This document shows positions 63,539 through 64,000 of a stretch of DNA of 64,000 nt, piece by piece (position 1 is the first letter of the stretch; every line of letters begins with the position of its first letter). This stretch comes from Pseudomonas sp. NCCP-436. GTDB taxonomy: Bacteria; Pseudomonadota; Gammaproteobacteria; Pseudomonadales; Pseudomonadaceae. The translations under genes were made by a program, and so were the position numbers. The notes beneath the pieces are model-generated. The model searched no databases. It worked only from the letters and a program-made list of their open reading frames with translations, and was not told the origin of the DNA. The DNA lies in the NCBI RefSeq assembly GCF_019656335.1, contig NZ_BPLZ01000007.1, forward strand, positions 1 to 64,000, read 5' to 3'.

Positions 63539-64000
63539 CGGTTGAACAGACCCTTGAGCGCGTCTTTCAGATCCGGACTGACCTTGTCGCCGAGCTTCTT
63601 CTCCAGCTTCTCAGTCAGCTTGTTGCCGGCCAGGCGTGCGGCAATCTTGCCGAGACCATCCTGATCCAGGCGGCAGGCCTTGGCGCCCAGCTCCAGCGGG
63701 CCGCGGCAGCGCAGCGGCCACTCGATGCCGACGTAGCGTTCGTTGATCTGGCAGGCTGGATCCGGCATTTCGCGGCTGTCGCCTTCGAGAGTGACGCCGA
63801 TGCGGTAGTCCAGGCCAAGTACGCGTAGGTCGAGGTCGCCGCTGCCGGCCACTGACAATCCGGGGATCTGTACCAGTAGGTCCGGGGTGTGGGCTATGCC
63901 GTTACGGACACTGAGGCTGCCCTTGAGTGTGCGGAAAGGGGTGTCGCGGCCTGAGGGTGGATTGCTCAGAGGCTTGCGGTTGAGTGTGGCGATGCCGCGA
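63535..64000 (-). CDS. AsmA-family protein, C-terminal part (cut by window end)
   Basis: The frame is open from the TGA at 63535-63537 to the window edge at 64000. The sequence [30 protein letters not shown] followed by the conserved Cys-rich end ([21 protein letters not shown]) matches the C-terminal region of AsmA proteins, which sit at the inner membrane and influence outer-membrane assembly or lipid transport. The gene precedes mutY with an ATGA overlap, as in other pseudomonads. Confidence 0.85.
   Translation of the reverse strand, partial: RGIATLNRKPLSNPPSGRDTPFRTLKGSLSVRNGIAHTPDLLVQIPGLSVAGSGDLDLRVLGLDYRIGVTLEGDSREMPDPACQINERYVGIEWPLRCRGPLELGAKACRLDQDGLGKIAARLAGNKLTEKLEKKLGDKVSPDLKDALKGLFNR

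Overview
The window is GC-rich DNA with the gene content of a Pseudomonas chromosome. Pointers are an ssuEADCBF sulfonate cluster with lsfA, OprD-type porins, a DUF2388 protein, dctB/dctD with dctPQM, and yggX-mutY next to an AsmA-family gene. Several blocks recall P. aeruginosa gene neighbourhoods, but this window also carries an acetylated-cellulose operon of the P. fluorescens wss type, which I do not recall in P. aeruginosa. A member of the mendocina/oleovorans/stutzeri side of the genus is my guess; no rRNA or marker gene in the window settles the species.

Region 1 (1-14965) is a sulfur-acquisition block. It holds a truncated OprD-type porin, a sulfonate-type ABC transporter (binding protein, permease, ATPase), the chromate exporter ChrA, a GNAT acetyltransferase, the peroxiredoxin LsfA, ssuE-ssuA-ssuD-ssuC-ssuB-ssuF for alkanesulfonate uptake and desulfonation, and sbp-cysT-cysW for sulfate uptake. 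The usual cysA ATPase gene is not there.

Region 2 (15017-27165) is a signalling and membrane-lipid block. A five-gene minus-strand unit encodes a GGDEF-EAL protein, a response regulator with an HDOD-like half, a four-PAS hybrid-size sensor kinase, a single-domain response regulator and an HPt protein. Divergent from it are the phospholipid desaturase gene desA and a diguanylate cyclase gene. The block ends with a complete porin gene that matches the first porin at all but one base.

Region 3 (27205-41011) is mostly on the minus strand. It holds small Pseudomonas proteins, an orphan type II/IV secretion ATPase, an ACT-domain protein divergent from an Lrp regulator, the C4-dicarboxylate system (dctPQM with dctB/dctD and a good sigma-54 promoter) and the dTDP-rhamnose genes rmlB-rmlA-rmlC-rmlD.

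Region 4 (41012-56819) is a ten-gene cellulose operon: bcsQ, bcsA, bcsB, bcsZ, bcsC, two tandem wssF-like genes, then wssG, wssH and wssI for acetylation. Upstream lies an array of six TTGAC motifs that could be FleQ sites. The BcsA protein has a C-terminal PilZ domain, so the c-di-GMP enzymes of region 2 could act on it, though linkage alone does not show that.

Region 5 (57050-64000) holds tRNA-Thr, a SAM methyltransferase, a polar amino acid ABC transporter, tRNA-Phe, yggX, mutY and the 3' end of an AsmA-family gene. I see no prophage, insertion sequence, CRISPR array or defence system. The most unusual features are the recently homogenised porin pair, the sbp-cysTW locus without cysA, the duplicated wssF gene and the five-gene signalling operon.
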